A DNA stretch of 64,000 bases from Pyropia yezoensis (GCA_009829735.1 CM020620.1:21488020-21552019); one strand, 5' to 3'. Shown: positions 29,016-40,547, counted from the stretch's first letter. The notes: a model not told the origin generated them from the sequence alone. Numbers and translations are program-made.

Positions 29016-31043
29016 ATGGGTTTATTGCAGGACAGCCCCCCACCCATCCACCCCCTCTACCCTTCCCTCCCTCACCTTCCCACTGAGTGTCTCGCCGCTG
29101 TTGGGGGGCACCTCGACTCGGCCGACCTCGCCTCGCTCGCGCGCACCGACACGGAGCTGGCACGGCACCTGGGCGCACTGCCGGGCGACGCCGCCCGCGC
29201 CACCGACCTGTGGGCCGACCTCTACGGCGCTGCCTATCGGGCGCGCGTGCCCGTCGAAGACGCTACCTGCAGCGGTGCCGGCAACGGACGGGGGGCGTCG
29301 GCGTCGGCGCGGCGTCGGCGGCTCTGCGGGCCGGCAGGCGGCCGCCCCCAACCCCCACTGCCATGCCGTGATGCTTACCTCCGCGCCGAGGCGGCTGCCC
29401 GTGGCTGGCGGCTCCGAGGTGCCCCCCCGACCCATACCTACGCCCTGTTTCCCGCCGAGGCGGGGCAGGCGAGTTCCCCCGCCGCCTTGTCTGCCGTCAC
29501 TGTGCTGCTGCCGCTCAGCGCCTCGGGGGGCGGCGGCGCCCCCGGCTGGAGCGGCGCCGCCGCCATTGTTGGCGGTTCCTTGGCGGTTGTCCCGCCGCTA
29601 CCTCCCCGTCGCGCGGCGCTGGCGGGCGCTTCTTCCACATTGACGCCAACCCAGCCAGCCCTCGTGCCGTCTGTTCCCGTCCACGACCTAACCTGCCTGG
29701 CCGTCGCGCCTCTCCGTGCGGGCGCGGACGGCGTGCGCCTGGTGGGCGGCGCGACGGACCGGTTTGTGAGGGTGTGGTCGTCTGAGCCCGACGGCGGCGT
29801 TTCGGCGGCTGGGCGAGCCGCGAGGGGGTGGGTGGGTGGTGGGTCACGCTCCCCCTCACGCCTACCCCACCCCCTCGGGGGCGTCTTCGGTGACGGCGGC
29901 GGCAGCGGCACTACCGCCGCCGCCGCCTCCGCCGCCGATGCGGCGGCCGCGGCAGTGGCGCACCCCCCCCGTGTCCTCCGTGGCCACACGTCGGCGGTCA
30001 CAGCCGTAGCCACCCACCCGGACGTGCCCAAATTGGCCGCCACCGGCGGTCGCGACGGCACCGTGCGGTTGTGGCGGAACAAGGCGGCGGGCGCACCTCT
30101 TCGAGGGGCTGGGGACTGGGTGACGGCGCTGGCGTGGGTAGGCGGCGGGAAGGCAGGTCCAGGGGGCGGGGGGGGGCGCGGCGGCGGACACCTTGTCGCT
30201 GGAACCCGGGGGGGGGCACTGGCGCTGTGGGATGTCACCGCTCGGGCGGCGGTGGCGACGGCCGCGGTGCCGCCGCCAGCCGGCGGCGCCTCCCCCCCCG
30301 TTGCCGTCTCGGGGCCAGTCGTTTACGCTGCCGCCGCGGGCGCGGCGGTGCACGTGTGGGACACGCGCGTGCCCGCCTCGTCGGCGGCGGCAGCCGTCCT
30401 CAGCGCACCTCCCGACGTGGTCGCGACGGGCCGCAGCCGCCGGCGGGTAGCCATCACGTCCCTGGCGGTCTCCCCAGACGGGTCGGTGGGAGTTGGCCTC
30501 TCGACGGGGGGGGGAGTGGCGTGGCCACCACGGGCGTCGTGGACGGGCTGGGCGTGCGCACCGCCCGGCTCGTCTGCGTCGGTCGCGGCATCGTCGCCGT
30601 CAATGGGGATGGCTGGCGGCCCGGGCACGGGCGCTGGGCTTCCGCTGGGCGGCGAGGGCAGCAGCAGCGGCGGTGCCCCTGGCCCGTCCACGGCGCCTTC
30701 CCCCCTGCACACTGTGGCGGTGTGTCGGCATCGGCTGGTCGGCGCGTGCGCCGGCGGGGTCCTCGCGTGGTCCTTGTCGGACCCCGAAGGGACATTGCCG
30801 GCCGTTGTGGCAGGCGGCGGCGGCGGGGAAGTGACATCGGCCGCCGTCGTAGAAGGGGGCGGGGGGGGCGCGGGGGAGGGGGACGTGCTGCTGGTGGGCC
30901 GGGGGGGAGGGACGGTGCAGGTCGTCGCCGTCGGCGCCGCCTCTTTGGACGTGCGGGGGATGGGGGGGGGGGTGCGCTTGGGAGGGGACGGGGGGCAGAG
31001 CAAGTTTTGGGCGCTCCCGCCAGTGGTGCGGGGCGCGCCGTGA
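29016..31043 (+). CDS. F-box / WD40-repeat protein, probable SCF substrate adaptor
   Basis: About 675 aa from ATG 29016. Near the N-terminus, LPTECLAAVGGHLDSADLAS followed by LARTDTELARHL and DLWADLYGAAY has the F-box pattern, which binds SKP1. WD40 blades follow: CLAVAPLRAGADGVRLVGGA then TDRFVRVWSS; LRGHTSAVTAVATHPDVPKL then ATGGRDGTVRLWR; WVTALAWVG...VAGTRGGALALWD; VYAAAAGAAVHVWDTRV; plus weaker C-terminal blades. Gly- and Ser-rich loops separate blades. F-box/WD40 proteins present substrates to SCF ubiquitin ligases. A possible 45-nt intron (GTAAGC at 28986 to TTGCAG at 29030) is in phase with this frame, so the true start may lie further upstream. Confidence 0.8.
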   Translation: MGLLQDSPPPIHPLYPSLPHLPTECLAAVGGHLDSADLASLARTDTELARHLGALPGDAARATDLWADLYGAAYRARVPVEDATCSGAGNGRGASASARRRRLCGPAGGRPQPPLPCRDAYLRAEAAARGWRLRGAPPTHTYALFPAEAGQASSPAALSAVTVLLPLSASGGGGAPGWSGAAAIVGGSLAVVPPLPPRRAALAGASSTLTPTQPALVPSVPVHDLTCLAVAPLRAGADGVRLVGGATDRFVRVWSSEPDGGVSAAGRAARGWVGGGSRSPSRLPHPLGGVFGDGGGSGTTAAAASAADAAAAAVAHPPRVLRGHTSAVTAVATHPDVPKLAATGGRDGTVRLWRNKAAGAPLRGAGDWVTALAWVGGGKAGPGGGGGRGGGHLVAGTRGGALALWDVTARAAVATAAVPPPAGGASPPVAVSGPVVYAAAAGAAVHVWDTRVPASSAAAAVLSAPPDVVATGRSRRRVAITSLAVSPDGSVGVGLSTGGGVAWPPRASWTGWACAPPGSSASVAASSPSMGMAGGPGTGAGLPLGGEGSSSGGAPGPSTAPSPLHTVAVCRHRLVGACAGGVLAWSLSDPEGTLPAVVAGGGGGEVTSAAVVEGGGGGAGEGDVLLVGRGGGTVQVVAVGAASLDVRGMGGGVRLGGDGGQSKFWALPPVVRGAP

Positions 31044-31748
31044 AGAGAGGGGGGCGGGCCCCCCACCTGCTTGTGTGCCCTCTCCTGGTCCCCAACCACA
31101 GCAACCCGGCCGCTTTTCTGCAGGCCGTTTTTGACTTTTACCATTGAAATATTCACTTCACAGCAGAAGAATGATTCGAGAAAAGAGATTTTCTACATCC
31201 CAAGAAGAAAAGCCTACGAGTTAATCAATTAAAAATTATGTTAAATTAATCTATTGTTTTTTGCTGGGCTTTCTTGACTTCCCTGCTGCGAAGCTGTGGA
31301 GTGCGCCCCTCTCTCCGTCGCCCAGACACTCCGCTCTACACGTGCTCGCTCCTCGCACTCTCCTTGCTAACCTTCTGGCCACCCAGGACGGAGCTGCAGG
31401 CGGCGAAGGGTCAGCCTCGGCCCTTGGCGTCGCGGCAGAGGCGCAAGAGCCAGTGGTCGTAGCAGTCGCGGCAACAGTGTTCTCAAGTGATGTATCGATT
31501 GCCCACTGTACATGGCGCGTGCTAGCATGAGAGTAAGACGGTCTGCGGCCAGGGCGGCGGCGAAGAAGTCTGCGGTGATAGTGCCATACGGGAAATTATG
31601 ACTGGTTATCCAGGCAAGACGCGGGATGTCGCGCCACTTGCCTGGTCATCCTGGCAGCGCGTTGGAAGGACGTGGAACGGTCCAAGGGCGAGCCTTTAAG
31701 ATCCTCCACTGTTGATCCGTAAGAAAACAGGAGCCAGTCGAACTTTAT
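31044..31748. other. 3' flank with an AT-rich island, no gene recognised
   Basis: About 31130-31262 is strongly AT-rich, in contrast with its surroundings. The remainder holds no convincing gene. Confidence 0.4.
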
Positions 31749-32218
31749 TGTGGTTAAAACCACTCGCACACACAGCACAGAAGTTGCGGTGGTGTACAAG
31801 GGCTGCCTCCCGTGTCGGAGGAACCGGACGAAGTGCAAGTCGCACACAAGCTATCCCTGTTGTGGGGCGATCCTCCCACCATGAAACAACATGGTGGTGT
31901 GTGGGCCAACAGCTTCTTGGTCGGGACGGGGAAGCGAGGCCAAGCCCCGCTGTCCCTCCCCTTATCCCTCGAGGGTCCCTCTCAGAATCTCGCCACTCAG
32001 AATCTCCCACCCCAGCACCTGCCCACTGGGCCACACGAAAATTCAAGACGATAAGATGCAGAAAACCCTCAAATCCATGTTGGATTTACTACTAAGCAAA
32101 GTATCCCTGTCTTAAGGAAACTCGAGATCGAATGCAAATGGGGAAACGGGTCAGACCAGCTGTCTCCCGCCCCCGTGTGGCGCGCTCTGTCCCCTGCGGG
32201 GGGGCCAGTTCTACCACA
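31749..32218 (-). mobile_element. Diverged solo LTR of the element 1 family, inverted
   Basis: A 470-bp sequence runs from TGTGG to CCACA. Its reverse complement aligns end to end with the LTRs at 33757, 53069 and 54100, but is clearly more diverged. No primer-binding site or internal sequence lies beside either end, so it is a solo LTR. Flanks TTTAT and GTTAC agree at only three of five positions, so the target duplication is eroded or absent. The strand shown is relative to the other LTR copies. Confidence 0.7.
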
Positions 32219-32548
32219 GTTACGGCAGGTTCACGGATGCCACTGCCTGATGTTCCGTGCTCTCATTGGCTGCGGAGAATCGATGGCCCATTCTGGTTGT
32301 GAGCCGGCTCGCTTGAAGCCGTTGATGTCGCCCGCGGATATAAACGAGTGGCCCGCGAGCCTTCCCATCGCAGTTGCCCGGCAGGCATCGCACTCCTGGG
32401 CTCCACGCGTCGCACCCCATCGACTGCCGCGCGACCAAGTCGTCCTCCCCCCCTAGGCCCTTTGTGTCCTTTCCCTGCCCCCCGCTACTGTATCTAGCCT
32501 TTTTTCGCCATTGTGCCCGCCCCACCTTGGCGCATCACCCTCTTCTCC
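32219..32548. other. Upstream flank of the Tnp2-like pseudogene
   Basis: GGATATAAACGAG at about 32335-32347 is TATA-like and lies about 200 bp before the transposase start. Terminal inverted repeats of the DNA transposon were not identified. Confidence 0.35.
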
Positions 32549-33756
32549 ATGGCCAACCGCGTGGACGAGCGACTTTGTGTATGCTGGCGGTGTTCGGATG
32601 ACGGGACTACCGCCGGCTGCACTGTTTCGCGGTCGACAATCTACAAGCACCGCGGCGACAAGCGGCCAAGAGCTGAAGGTGCTGAGAGAGGCGAGCGCGC
32701 AGCCGAGTGCAGCGGACCGGGCATTGTAGGCGACATGCTCGAAGTCGGCGACGGGGCTGACGTCGACCTGTTTCCCCGTGAAGGGCAAGTTGACGGAGGC
32801 CGTGACGAGTCGGAAGGGGGCCGGGAAGGACCTCGGGCGGGCCCTGCAATGGGGCATCCTGGGGCGGAGGGGTATGCTGAGGAGGACGGGCTGGATGAGG
32901 AGCTCGAGGGGGTGGGGCCTGTTGAGGACGGCGGGTGGCAGGGGGCGGGGGCGGGGGCATGAGAGGGGGGGAGGGTCCTGGACCTTTGGGATGGTGAGGA
33001 CGGGTTGAAAGACTGCTTTTTGGACGAGTATGTGGACGGGGAGTGGGTTGACGATGACGAGGGGGTGGGCGACGGTGGTGATGACGACTTGCTCGTTTTG
33101 CCCCTCTGCCTGCTACCAACGGGTCATCGAAGAACCAAGTGTGCCTCCCCGTCGACCAGTTTCGAACCGTTGCACACGACCTCGCTTTTTTCTCGGCATA
33201 GGTGCACCATCCGCTCTCCAGAGAAGCGGTTGGTAACTTTTTGCGTCTGGTGAGTCATCAACTCCGCTAACGTTCACCTTACCGGCACCAGAGGCTCGTC
33301 AACGCCACTGTGGACCTCAATGAGGTGCTCGTCGATACCTGCTGAAGTGGCTGTGTTGCGTTTATGGCCGGGAGGGCGACCATGTCCGCATGCGATGTTT
33401 GTAAGCAGTCGCGATACAAGCCCGGTTCCTCCATCCCTCGTCGGCAGGTGACCGAGTGGCCGTTGATTCCTCGGCTTACATAAATGCTGGCGTATCTGGT
33501 CCTCGGAGCGGACATGACTGCTGGCTCACGCACGCCCACGGGCGTCGCAGCCAATCAGCAGCTACGATGGATCAAAATTTCGAAACAGCGTGCAACGTGA
33601 ACTCTTTCGTTTCGACACCAGCGTGACGTTGAGCGTTTCCACCGACTCTATTGAAGCTTCGTGCCAACAAGGATTTCAACGGAGGCCCATTGTCGTTTCG
33701 ATTCTCGACCTTGACGCCAACTGTCGGGCAAGGATGGTCAACCAACTTCTTGTTGC
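32549..33756 (+). pseudogene. Tnp2/Plavaka-like (CACTA-type) transposase, N-terminal part, decayed
   Basis: ATG 32549 starts a frame with an N-terminal Cys/His motif (ERLCVCWRCSDDG, then SRSTIYKHRG) like that of Tnp2/Plavaka transposases. An acidic stretch follows, broken by an in-frame TGA at 32960-32962. About 33310-33480 reads VDTC-stop-SGCVAFMAGRATMSACDVCKQSRY, the conserved DxCxxxCxxFxG...CxxCxxxRY zinc motif. About 33600-33756 reads LSVSTDSIEASCQQGFQRRP followed by a segment ending MVNQLLV, matching the family's tDG...NLP...R block. The frame is cut at 33756 by the retrotransposon and resumes at 54571. Several stops and frame changes make it non-functional. Element boundaries were not found. 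Confidence 0.75.
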
Positions 33757-34227
33757 TGTGGCAGTATTGACCCCCAGGTAGGGGGGCAACACGTGCCATG
33801 CAAGGGGCGGCAGGCCACTAGCCTGACCCGTTCCTTCCCCTGCATTTGGGTCCATGTTCCCTAAGTTTGGGATAGTTAGCTTAGTTGTAAATCCAACGTG
33901 GATTTGAGGGTTTTCTGCATCTTATCGTCTTGAATTTTCGTGTGGCCCAGTGGGCAGGTGCTGGGGTGGGAGATTCTGAGTGGCGAGATTCTGAGGGGAC
34001 CCTGGGGGGGATAGGGGGAGGGACAGCGGGGCTTGGCCTCGCTTCCCCGTCCCGACCAAGAAACTGTTGGCCCACACACCATCTTCTTGTTTGTCAGTGG
34101 GGGGATCGCCCCACAACAGGGACAGTGTGTGTGCGACTTGCACTTCTTCCGGTTCCCCCGACACGGGAGGCAGCCCTTGGGCGCCGCCCCAACTTGGGTG
34201 TCGCGTGTGCGAGTGGTTTTTGCCACA
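33757..34227 (+). repeat. 5' LTR of element 1
   Basis: 471 bp, TGTGGCAG to TTGCCACA. The antisense strand carries an open frame with a Cys-rich motif (GCLPCRGNRKKCKSHTHCPC), also found in the other copies of this LTR. Confidence 0.9.
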
Positions 34228-34249
34228 TTTGGTGGAGCAGCAGGGGACA
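34228..34249 (+). promoter_or_regulatory. Primer-binding site of element 1
   Basis: Immediately after the LTR, TTGGTGGAGCAGCAGGGGAC begins with TGG, as expected for the complement of a tRNA 3' CCA end. The same 20 bases follow the 5' LTR of element 2. The primer tRNA was not identified. Confidence 0.7.
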
Positions 34250-34346
34250 GAGGTAAACTTTACCTCCGGGTGCACCGGGGTGTAGGGGGCCCTCTTTCCG
34301 AGAGGAACGGTGGACTTGGACCGTGTCATACGGATCGTTAGCCAAC

Positions 34347-36295
34347 ATGGCTGGTTCGGACCCCCCGTCGTCTGGGGAGAACACGGGTGACGCACGTACT
34401 CCGGCGCCTTTGAATACTGGTGAGACACAGGTAGGTGTACCTGGGGTCGCAGATGGACTGGAGGTCCCTCAAGCCAGCAGGACTGGGAGTACGGGCGGGC
34501 AACAGGCCACCCCGACTCAGTCGGGAGTTCATTCGGGTGACACTTCTGATGTTGGTGGGCCGAAGTCCGGCCACCGTGTGGTACACTCAACGGGAACGTC
34601 CCAAGGTGAGAGGACTGTCCCCGCGGGATCCACTCGGGTTGGAGCCAACTTTGGCTTGGAGCCGTCGCCAACTAGGCTTTCGGAGGACGGCGGACCTCCA
34701 TTGGTCGGCGATGGGCTCGCGCCCATGCCCCCGGTTGTGACCTCTGAGGATCGTGGATACCCCTCAGGTGGACTCCCGGAGGCGGATCGAGACTCAACTG
34801 GAGTCTATAATCCACTCCTCGCGGAAACTGTCCGTCGGGAGGCGACCAATGTGTTGAGGCAGACTTTGCCGGACCTGGTGGTCACGATGACAAATACTAT
34901 TCTGAATCAGGTTGTGGCGAGTTTGCCAGATGGCCTTAGTGTCCAGACCGGATTGGGGCTTTCGAGCCCGCAGGCGCAGGGGGAGTCCCTCCTCACGCCT
35001 ATCTCGGGTCGCCCCGAACAGGGGGCGACCCCTGTGACTCCCAACGAGGGAGCCACACTATTCTCGGAGGGGCGTACGTCCTTCACGGGGGAGTTCCCCT
35101 CAGAAAACGCCGGCGGCTACACCAAGCTCGCCGCGACAGACGACAGGCACTGTGGATCAACTCACCCCGATGCCTCAGTGGCGCTTCCCTCAACGTGAGG
35201 TGCCGCCCAAGATCCAGGTAGCCAACCCGGTCTACCAGAGGATCTTTGACTGTGAGACCTACGCCCTCCACAACAAGTCGGTGGCGTATGGTCCTATTCA
35301 GGCCCGAGCTATGGGCCGTGCCAAGAAGAATGCACTTCACTCTTTTGGGCACAAAGCTGAGTGGGATGGAACTCCCCCCCTCCGTGTCTTTGAGTTTCTA
35401 CGTCGTTTCACAAAAGCCTGTGACGACAATGCCATAAGTGAAGGCATGGCTTTCTACATACTACAGGAGTTTACCAAGGGCGACCTACGGACAGAACTCA
35501 TGTCCGCCATGCCCAGCTCCTCAAGTGGAGGCGCTGGTGAGGTGACGTCCTACTTGGAGCTCGTCAACTGGTTGTTGAGAGCTATGGTGGATGAAGCAGC
35601 GTTGGCTTCTCAAGTCGAGGAGACTACGCGAGCTCATCAGGAAGAGACTGAGGACGAGTTGTCCTTTGCGGAGCGAGTCCGTAAGCTCAACAATCTTTGT
35701 GGCTTTCTTCATCCACAAGCTGTGGTGAAGAGTCGGTTTGTGGAGGGACTCCATTGGTCAGTCCGTATGGAGACCCGGGAGCATAACACTGCCCGGGCGA
35801 CCCTAGCCGAGTTGGCCAGGTTCGCCTACCGCAGAGGTGAGGCCTACGGCAAGTTGCGGGAGGAAGAACGCCAGGAGCGTCAGGCCGCGTTGGCCAAGGA
35901 ACGAGAGGAGGCGCGCCAGGCCATAGAGCTACGAGAGGCACGCCGAATCCGCAAGGATAAGGTAGTAGCTGCCTTGGGAACTTCCCAGGGTACCTCATCT
36001 TCTTCCCAAGTCGGGAAGACTCCTCCGGGAACTGACCATCGGTATTAGAACTGCAACTCCGATGGACACTTTGGCATATGATTGCCCTATGTTGAGTAAA
36101 CGCATTCAACTACTCGTTAAGAATGCGAGTAAGAAGACGGCTACGAACGAAGTACGTTGACGCCGCGAGGGTGGACCTCGACCGGTAGTGGCGGTCGCCA
36201 CACCCTCGGCGGAGGGGGCGGACACGTCGTCCTCGGACTCGTCGTCTTCTCCTTCGCACTCGGATTCCGACGCCAAGTCGGCGGGAAGCGAATGA
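34347..36295 (+). pseudogene. gag: Gag of element 1, frames broken
   Basis: The frame opens at ATG 34347 (MAGSDPPSSGENTGD) and shifts near 35,100-35,198. It continues through a capsid-like helical region (LRVFEFLRRFTKACDDNAIS then EGMAFYIL) to a stop at 36046-36048. A CCHC zinc knuckle is recognisable across 36,043-36,090 but damaged: the first Cys codon reads TAT, the next codon is TAG, and one base is extra before GCATATGATTGC. The tail is a Ser/Asp-rich stretch ending at TGA 36293-36295. The block PLxVxxFLxxFxxAxDNAxxxEGxA is shared with gag of element 2, so the two are homologous. Confidence 0.75.
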
Positions 36296-39200
36296 CCGTT
36301 GGAGCTGGCCGTCCTAAGCTCACAACGGCAGCCTCGGCCAAGTGGGTCAAGAGGACGAACCAACCCTGCCAGATACTGCGCCGACCTAAGGGAGTCTGCC
36401 CACCTCGGGTAGGGCTCCCCAAGAACGTAAACCCACGTCGGGTCATCGCGGTGCTGACGGGTAAGAACTTCTGGGTGGCCGGCCGGGTGCAACTAGCCCC
36501 CGGCCGTGCCTGCTGTGCCCGTATCGTACTTGATACCGGTTCAGGAGCCTATTTGATACGCAGGTCGCTGTTACCCAAGGAGATGAAGCTCAAACGCTGG
36601 AGGTCTAAGGCCGACCATATGATCGACATCAATGGTGGGGTACTTCCCATTGTTGGTGCCGTAACCCCACCAAATAGGTTGGGAACCCATGAGGTCGACG
36701 TGACCTATGGAGTAGTCGAGAATATATCGGTACCCCTGCTTCTGGGTACCCCTTATGCTGTAACACAAGTGCCTCTGATTGGTGGCCCGGAGTATTGGGT
36801 CAAGTTGATGAATGGGGAGACCATCCCCATCCTTGGCAAGGGAAAGTCTGTGGCTCCTGTGACAGTCTCACAGTCGAAGCCTGTTTGCTCCGTGAGAGAA
36901 GGGTTTACTGCTACCCTGCGTTTAGCCCGTAAGGTCACGTTGCCCCCCAACTCGGTGGCGCACGTTGACGTCGTAACTGATTATACGGGGAACGGGTTGG
37001 TGCACCCCAACCCCCGTCTTGCTCGCAAGCACCAAGTGCATGTTGCCCTTGGCACGATGGACTCCAAAGCCGGAGTCCCGTGGAGGGATCAGGTGATGAA
37101 CCTGAGCTCTTCGCCCAAGTACTTCAAGTCGGGAGCCAAGTTCGGCTATATCGACCAACATGAGGGGCCAGTAGTAGCGGTCACCCTCAACGCGGGCGCG
37201 AGTAGCGACCCGAAGTCCGGAAAGGAGAAGCACCAAGCCAAGCCGGCCGCCTCTCCTCGACCCATGTGAACTTGGAAAATGTTCCACCCAGGTTGAGGGT
37301 TCAAGTAGAACGCCTCTTGGACCAATGTCACAAGTTGTGGGATGGTCAATGGGGCCTCATGAGAGCCACCGAACACCGGATCGAGTTGAAACCCAGTGCA
37401 CCCCCTATACGTCAACAATTTTATAGAGGAGGACCCCGTTCAAGGGCCCTCGTGAAGGAGCAAGTCGCTCGCATGGAGGCCCTCGATGTGATTGAGCCCA
37501 GCAACGCCGAGTGGGCGAGTCCGGTGTTCATTGTCTCCAAATTTGATGGGACCCCACGGATCTGTATCGACTACCGGAAGCTCAACGAGAGCACGGTAAA
37601 GGATAGTTATCCTCTCCCTAGGATGGACGACTGTCTGGACTCACTGAGGGAGGCAAACGTGTTCTCTACCCTAGACTGTAACGCGGGGTATTGGCAAATT
37701 TCCATTGCCCCGGAAGACAGGCATAAAACTACCTTTACCTGTCACTGTGGTACCTACTAGTGCAAACGACTACCATTTGGACTGTGCAACGCGCCGGCAA
37801 CTTTCCAGCGCGCCATGGACATGATTCTGGCAGGAGTACGGTGGCAGATCTGCCTTGTGTACCTAGACGATATTATTGTGTTCTCCCGAAGTCCGGAGGA
37901 GCACATTGTCCATCTTGGTCAGGTGTTCAAGCTACTTGCTGACGCCGGGGTGTCACTGAAGGCGAGCAAGTGCCACCTCTTCACTCAGGAGGTGGAATAC
38001 TTGGGACATGTTGTCCGTCCGGGGCGCCTCAGTGTCAACGAGAAGAACTTGAGGGCCATCCGTAAGGCTCAGTACCCTTGGACCCAGACCCAGATGAGGA
38101 GCTTCCTCGGGGTGTGTAACGTGTACCGACGTTTCACCAAGGGCTTTTCCAAGGTGGCGAAGCTGCTGAATGAGCTAGTTAGCTCGACGCTACCGAAGAT
38201 CCTGCTTCCCCCAAGTCGGGTGGGGCAGGAATCCTTTGTGACTCTTCCGGATCTACTGCTGAAGCCCCCTATCTTGGCTATTCCCAGGTTGGGAGGCCAC
38301 TGCATCTTAGACGTGGATGCTAGCTACGACCAACTTGGTTGGGTGTTGCTTCAGCAGCAGCCGGACAAGGAGTACTTGCCGGCAGGATACTTCAGCAAGG
38401 GGTGAAATCGGCTGAGAAGAACTATGGAGTCACCGAGTTGGAAGGACTCGCAGTGGTGTGGGCGGTGACGTCACTTCGTCACTACCTAGAGGTTGAGAAT
38501 TTCCTCATCCGCTGTGACCACCGCGCGTTGCAGTTCATCTTTAAAACAGATTGCACGAACAGACGCCTCAACAGGTGGAGGGTGCGACTGGGACCCTTCA
38601 ACTTTGATATTGAGTACCGTCCCGGCAGGCAACATGCCCTAGCCGACGGCCTTTCTCGGGTACCTACCGAGGGGCTGGACACTAACTCAGTCGATGAGGA
38701 CATCCCCATCGGGGGGGTAGTCACGCGCTCGGGTCAGGCGTTGAACCCCGAGGCGCCAGGGAACAAGAAGTACTTGCCCCTGTCCCTGGACGAGGTGGTG
38801 AAGGCCCAGGCCGAGGATCCCTTCTGCAAGTCGCAGAGAAATACACTAGATACAGTGGCGGAGACGCGGTTCTTTCTCGGAGACGATGGCCTCCTCTTGA
38901 GTAGGGGGGTATTCCAGGGGACCGAACAACTTGTCGTCCCCGCATCCCTCAAGGACAGTATCCTTGAGAGGGAGCACAACGCTCCCACGGGTGGAAACCT
39001 GGGGTCTAGTAAACTGTACCAGACCCTGAGGACCAGGTACGACTGGCCGTCCATGGTGGTGGACATCTACAGTTGGGTGGCTGCCTGCACAAGCTGTGCG
39101 CAGAACCGTCTGATGGAACGGCGGCCTACTACGGCTATTTTAGTGTTCCCGGCCAAGGAGCCCTTCGCCGCGTTGGCAATGGACATCCTTAAGCCCCTGG

Positions 39201-39959
39201 CAGTGACCGAGGATGGCAACCAGTACCTCCTGGTCATCTGCGATCGCTTCACGAAAACTACGCGAGCGATCCCTCTGGCAGAGATCACGGCCATGTCGGT
39301 CGTGTCAGCCTTCCTAGATCACTGGTTTGCCGCGTATGGCATCCCGGACAGTACACTGTCGGACAATGGACCGCAGTTTGCGTCCGTACTGTTTCAGGGA
39401 GTGCTGGATAAGTTGGGGGTTCAGGCAAACTATGCCACCCCCTACCACCCATAAACTAATGGGCAGGTGGAGCGCTTCAACAAAACTATTGTTCGACAGC
39501 TGCGCCACTATGTGAGTGAGCACGTGAAGACGTGGGACCAATACATTTCTATTCTTACGATCGCCTACAATTCGCAGGTTCACTCATCTACCGGGGAAGT
39601 ACCCCTCGCTTTTGTGACCCCTCGTCGCGTGCGGTCTATTGCCGTACGGCGGCCGCTCCCAACTAGGGAGGCCAATGACGGTACCCCTACTCCCACTGAG
39701 AGTAAGGTGGAGTTCGCTGCTAGACTCGAAATACTCATCCGTAAAGTCAGGGCTGAGATGGACAAAGCGCAAAAGCGCTGCAAGCGTACTTTCGACATGA
39801 AGGTGCGCAACGCCAAGCACGTCCCCGAGCAGGATGACTGGGTGCTGGATCACTCACTCACCCCAACTGGGGGTAAGTTGGTGTTCCAGACGAATGGGCC
39901 ATACCAGGTCCTTCGTACGGGTGGACGGCTGTTTACCATCGAAAGTGACTATGAGGTCC

Positions 39960-40322
39960 TGTAGCAATATGGTTGGCCGTATTGTGACCCTAATGTTAGG
40001 GGGGCTACTTCTAATCCTTGGCTTTCAATTTGAGAGTCCGTACTGGTCACGGTATCTACAAGTTACGTATGACCAGAGGGACTTGCATCTTGGGGTGGAG
40101 GGTAGTTAGTAGTGTCCCCGAGGGTTTATAACGAGGGGGCCGGCGGCGAATCCACCGCCGGCCAAGGCAGAACAACAAACCCCTCCCATTTGGGCTCCCA
40201 TCTTGGTCCCGTGGCTTGTGCTCCAAGGACAGCAACCTTGGCCTCCCGGTGACGTTGGTGCCGATCCCCCTTGGTGAGTGTTCCCTGAGAGTGGACGTGC
40301 GACGGATTCCTATTGTGCTACA
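39960..40322 (+). repeat. 5' LTR of element 2
   Basis: 363 bp. TTTATAA at about 40125-40131 is TATA-like. A 9-bp hairpin GGCCGGCGG / CCGCCGGCC (40138-40163) follows, probably in the transcribed leader. Confidence 0.92.
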
Positions 40323-40342
40323 TTGGTGGAGCAGCAGGGGAC
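40323..40342 (+). promoter_or_regulatory. Primer-binding site of element 2
   Basis: TTGGTGGAGCAGCAGGGGAC directly abuts the LTR and is identical to the site in element 1. Confidence 0.75.
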
Positions 40343-40547
40343 GGGTTTCCGTCACCCTTGTGGTGACGCCGTCTTCGGCCCTGGCACACGGATAGGGATC
40401 CGGTCCTTTTCTTGTACTCGTGGTGTTGCGACCTGATCGATTGTGTTGAGTCTTTACCTTTGACGGTGATCTACTGTTACTCTCCCCAATCTACCCCCTC
40501 GCTCTCTTATTCGTGGTGATTGTTACGTCGGTTGACTGATTGTGACT

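Noticed and set aside
33876-34226. Calling the LTR antisense Cys motif a fungal Zn2Cys6 transcription factor
   Set aside because: Only the first half of the cluster spacing fits, and the last Cys spacing is wrong. It is kept as an unexplained Cys-rich motif.
36106-36492. 128-codon minus-strand frame opposite the gag/protease junction of element 1
   Set aside because: It is explained as the mirror of the Ser/Asp-rich Gag tail. It is short and has no counterpart in element 2.
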